From the NCBI RefSeq assembly GCF_017744115.1, contig NZ_JAGHQW010000022.1, forward strand, positions 32,979 to 96,978: 64,000 nucleotides of DNA. The letters are read 5' to 3'. Shown here one piece after another: positions 63,076-64,000 of the stretch. Every line of letters begins with the position of its first letter. Within the stretch, counting starts at the first letter, position 1. Made by a program: the position numbers and the translations under genes. The notes beneath the pieces are model-generated. The model made no database searches and was not told where the DNA came from. It saw only the letters and a list, made by a program, of their open reading frames with translations. This DNA comes from Salinisphaera sp. G21_0. Its GTDB lineage: Bacteria; Pseudomonadota; Gammaproteobacteria; Pseudomonadales; Endozoicomonadaceae.

Positions 63076-64000
63076 ATGATTCAGCAACCCATTCAGCAAC
63101 CCACTCAGCAACCAATTTGCGACAGCGCTTCCCAATGTTCAGGGAATGGCAACGAACATTCCTGGCTCGGCCATGGCGTTGCTGTTTCTAAAGCATTTGC
63201 GAAATCATTAATTCCAACGGAAGATCCTTGTCTCGGTTTCAATTCCCGCAAAGCAGTGGAAGATCTTGTGCGACTGGCCACAGCAACTATCCTGCCGTCG
63301 AGTTCCATCCTTTTCATAGTGAAAGATATGGCCAATGCCTGGTCCGGGAGCGGTTTGCCCGGGCCGGATGCAAAACCGGAATTACCACAGACATCAAAAA
63401 TCCGGAAAGAGGCTCAGGAAAAAGAACCCGGCTCGAAAGACGTACCCCTTCAACAGCCATCCATGGCTCGCTATCAAGGTAGTCAGGGAGCCAAAGGGCT
63501 ACTTGCCCTTGGCACTCTGGCCAGCTCTTTTCAGTATGCGAATTCGAAACTGATTAATAATGCAGAAGAGCTGGGCAAGATTGGTCGACATCCCGACTAT
63601 CGACTGGACGATACCTATCAACAGACAGCGGATATTGTTGTCACTAAAGACTATCAATCCATTGGCGATGATACCCATCCATTCACCGGGGAGTACGATG
63701 GGCAGTGCTATACCATCAGCGGCCTGTCTGACTGTTTTGTTGACACTCTGAAAGGCAACATCAGTGACCTTCAGTTTACTAGTGCCAATATAGAAAAATC
63801 CGCGAAGCCGGCCGGGTTAGCAGCCTGTGTTGTTGGTGATACTGGCACAGTCAGTAATATCCGGGCGAAAGATGTTCATATTGTCAACTCGGGTGACTAT
63901 GCAGACGCCGGCATCGGGGGGGGGCGGGTTTACGGAACGGTTGACAAAACCATGGCTGTGAACAGCAAGGTCAAAACCAAGGGTGAATCAGCATATGCCG
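63076..64000 (+). CDS. Large GLUG-like/surface protein, 3' end outside window
   Basis: Open reading frame from ATG 63076 to the last base, at least 308 residues and unterminated. N-terminus MIQQPIQQPTQQPICDSASQ is a short Gln/Pro repeat. After a linker, residues 190-260 read ADIVVTKDYQSIGDDTHPFTGEYDGQCYTISGLSDCF, the pattern seen in GLUG-repeat surface proteins (a short strand, GxFxGxYDGxxxTIxGL). The following stretch (GDTGTVSNIRAKDVHIVNSGDYADAGIGGG) also fits the repetitive beta-helix style. No classical signal peptide at this start. AT-rich upstream DNA contrasts with the GC-richer coding region. Role unknown, adhesion plausible. Confidence 0.72.
   Translation, partial: MIQQPIQQPTQQPICDSASQCSGNGNEHSWLGHGVAVSKAFAKSLIPTEDPCLGFNSRKAVEDLVRLATATILPSSSILFIVKDMANAWSGSGLPGPDAKPELPQTSKIRKEAQEKEPGSKDVPLQQPSMARYQGSQGAKGLLALGTLASSFQYANSKLINNAEELGKIGRHPDYRLDDTYQQTADIVVTKDYQSIGDDTHPFTGEYDGQCYTISGLSDCFVDTLKGNISDLQFTSANIEKSAKPAGLAACVVGDTGTVSNIRAKDVHIVNSGDYADAGIGGGRVYGTVDKTMAVNSKVKTKGESAYA

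Overview
The window looks like the chromosome of a host-associated gammaproteobacterium of the Oceanospirillales, most like Endozoicomonas. This is inferred from gene order and content, not from a database search. Several housekeeping blocks have the order known from pseudomonads and enterics: glnA-ntrB-ntrC, secB-yibN-gpmI, lptM-lysA-dapF-DUF484-xerC opposite cyaY, and rpoN-hpf-ptsN-rapZ-ptsO. Between and inside them sit large genes of unknown function, eukaryote-like proteins (ankyrin with a SOCS-box-like tail, metacaspase), miniature inverted-repeat elements and an ORF-less group II intron. That mix is typical of genomes of animal symbionts.

Layout. 0-5.3 kb: nitrogen regulation (glnA, a DUF4124 protein, ntrB, ntrC) with a readable NtrC site and sigma-54 promoter before ntrB. 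5.3-13.6 kb: a scattered chaperone-usher fimbrial locus of the CS1/CFA-like type: minor subunit and chaperone on +, and major pilin, usher and two large two-domain subunits on -, with a heptad-repeat coiled-coil gene between. 14.2-19.7 kb: trmL, a DUF29 gene, secB, yibN, gpmI, a small unknown gene and fklB. 19.8-32.4 kb: accessory block with a 1539-residue protein of about 23 repeats of 37-38 residues plus a nucleotidyltransferase-like domain, an unknown gene, the cystine transporter tcyP, two tandem paralogues of unknown function and a putative Cys-His-Asp enzyme. 32.4-37.4 kb: xerC, DUF484, dapF, lysA, lptM and cyaY, with three MITEs. 38-44.6 kb: second DUF29 gene, BrnT/BrnA module, porin, secreted metacaspase, tRNA-His, FGGY kinase, glycerophosphodiester phosphodiesterase and darP. 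45.4-50.3 kb: an island between the divergent darP and pmbA genes, with an aminotransferase/2OG-oxygenase pair, two MITEs, a gene remnant and two ankyrin-SOCS genes. 50.5-60.7 kb: pmbA, mgtE, the sigma-54/nitrogen-PTS cluster (split by a foreign-looking gene) and a DcuC-type carrier. 61-64 kb: second BrnTA-like pair, ORF-less group II intron inside a family of short repeats, and the start of a large surface-protein-like gene that runs off the end.

How the genes fit together. The glutamine synthetase, NtrBC, RpoN and nitrogen-PTS genes form one nitrogen-control circuit, all present within 60 kb. The fimbrial genes, porin, metacaspase and GLUG-like protein would face outside the cell. The ankyrin-SOCS proteins, the repeat/nucleotidyltransferase protein, the paralogous pair and the Cys-His-Asp protein have no bacterial pathway context. 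They are the best candidates for proteins acting on a host. The strongest undescribed signals are the tandem ankyrin proteins whose C-termini match the BC-box and Cul5-box pattern of animal SOCS boxes, and the large 37-residue-repeat solenoid.
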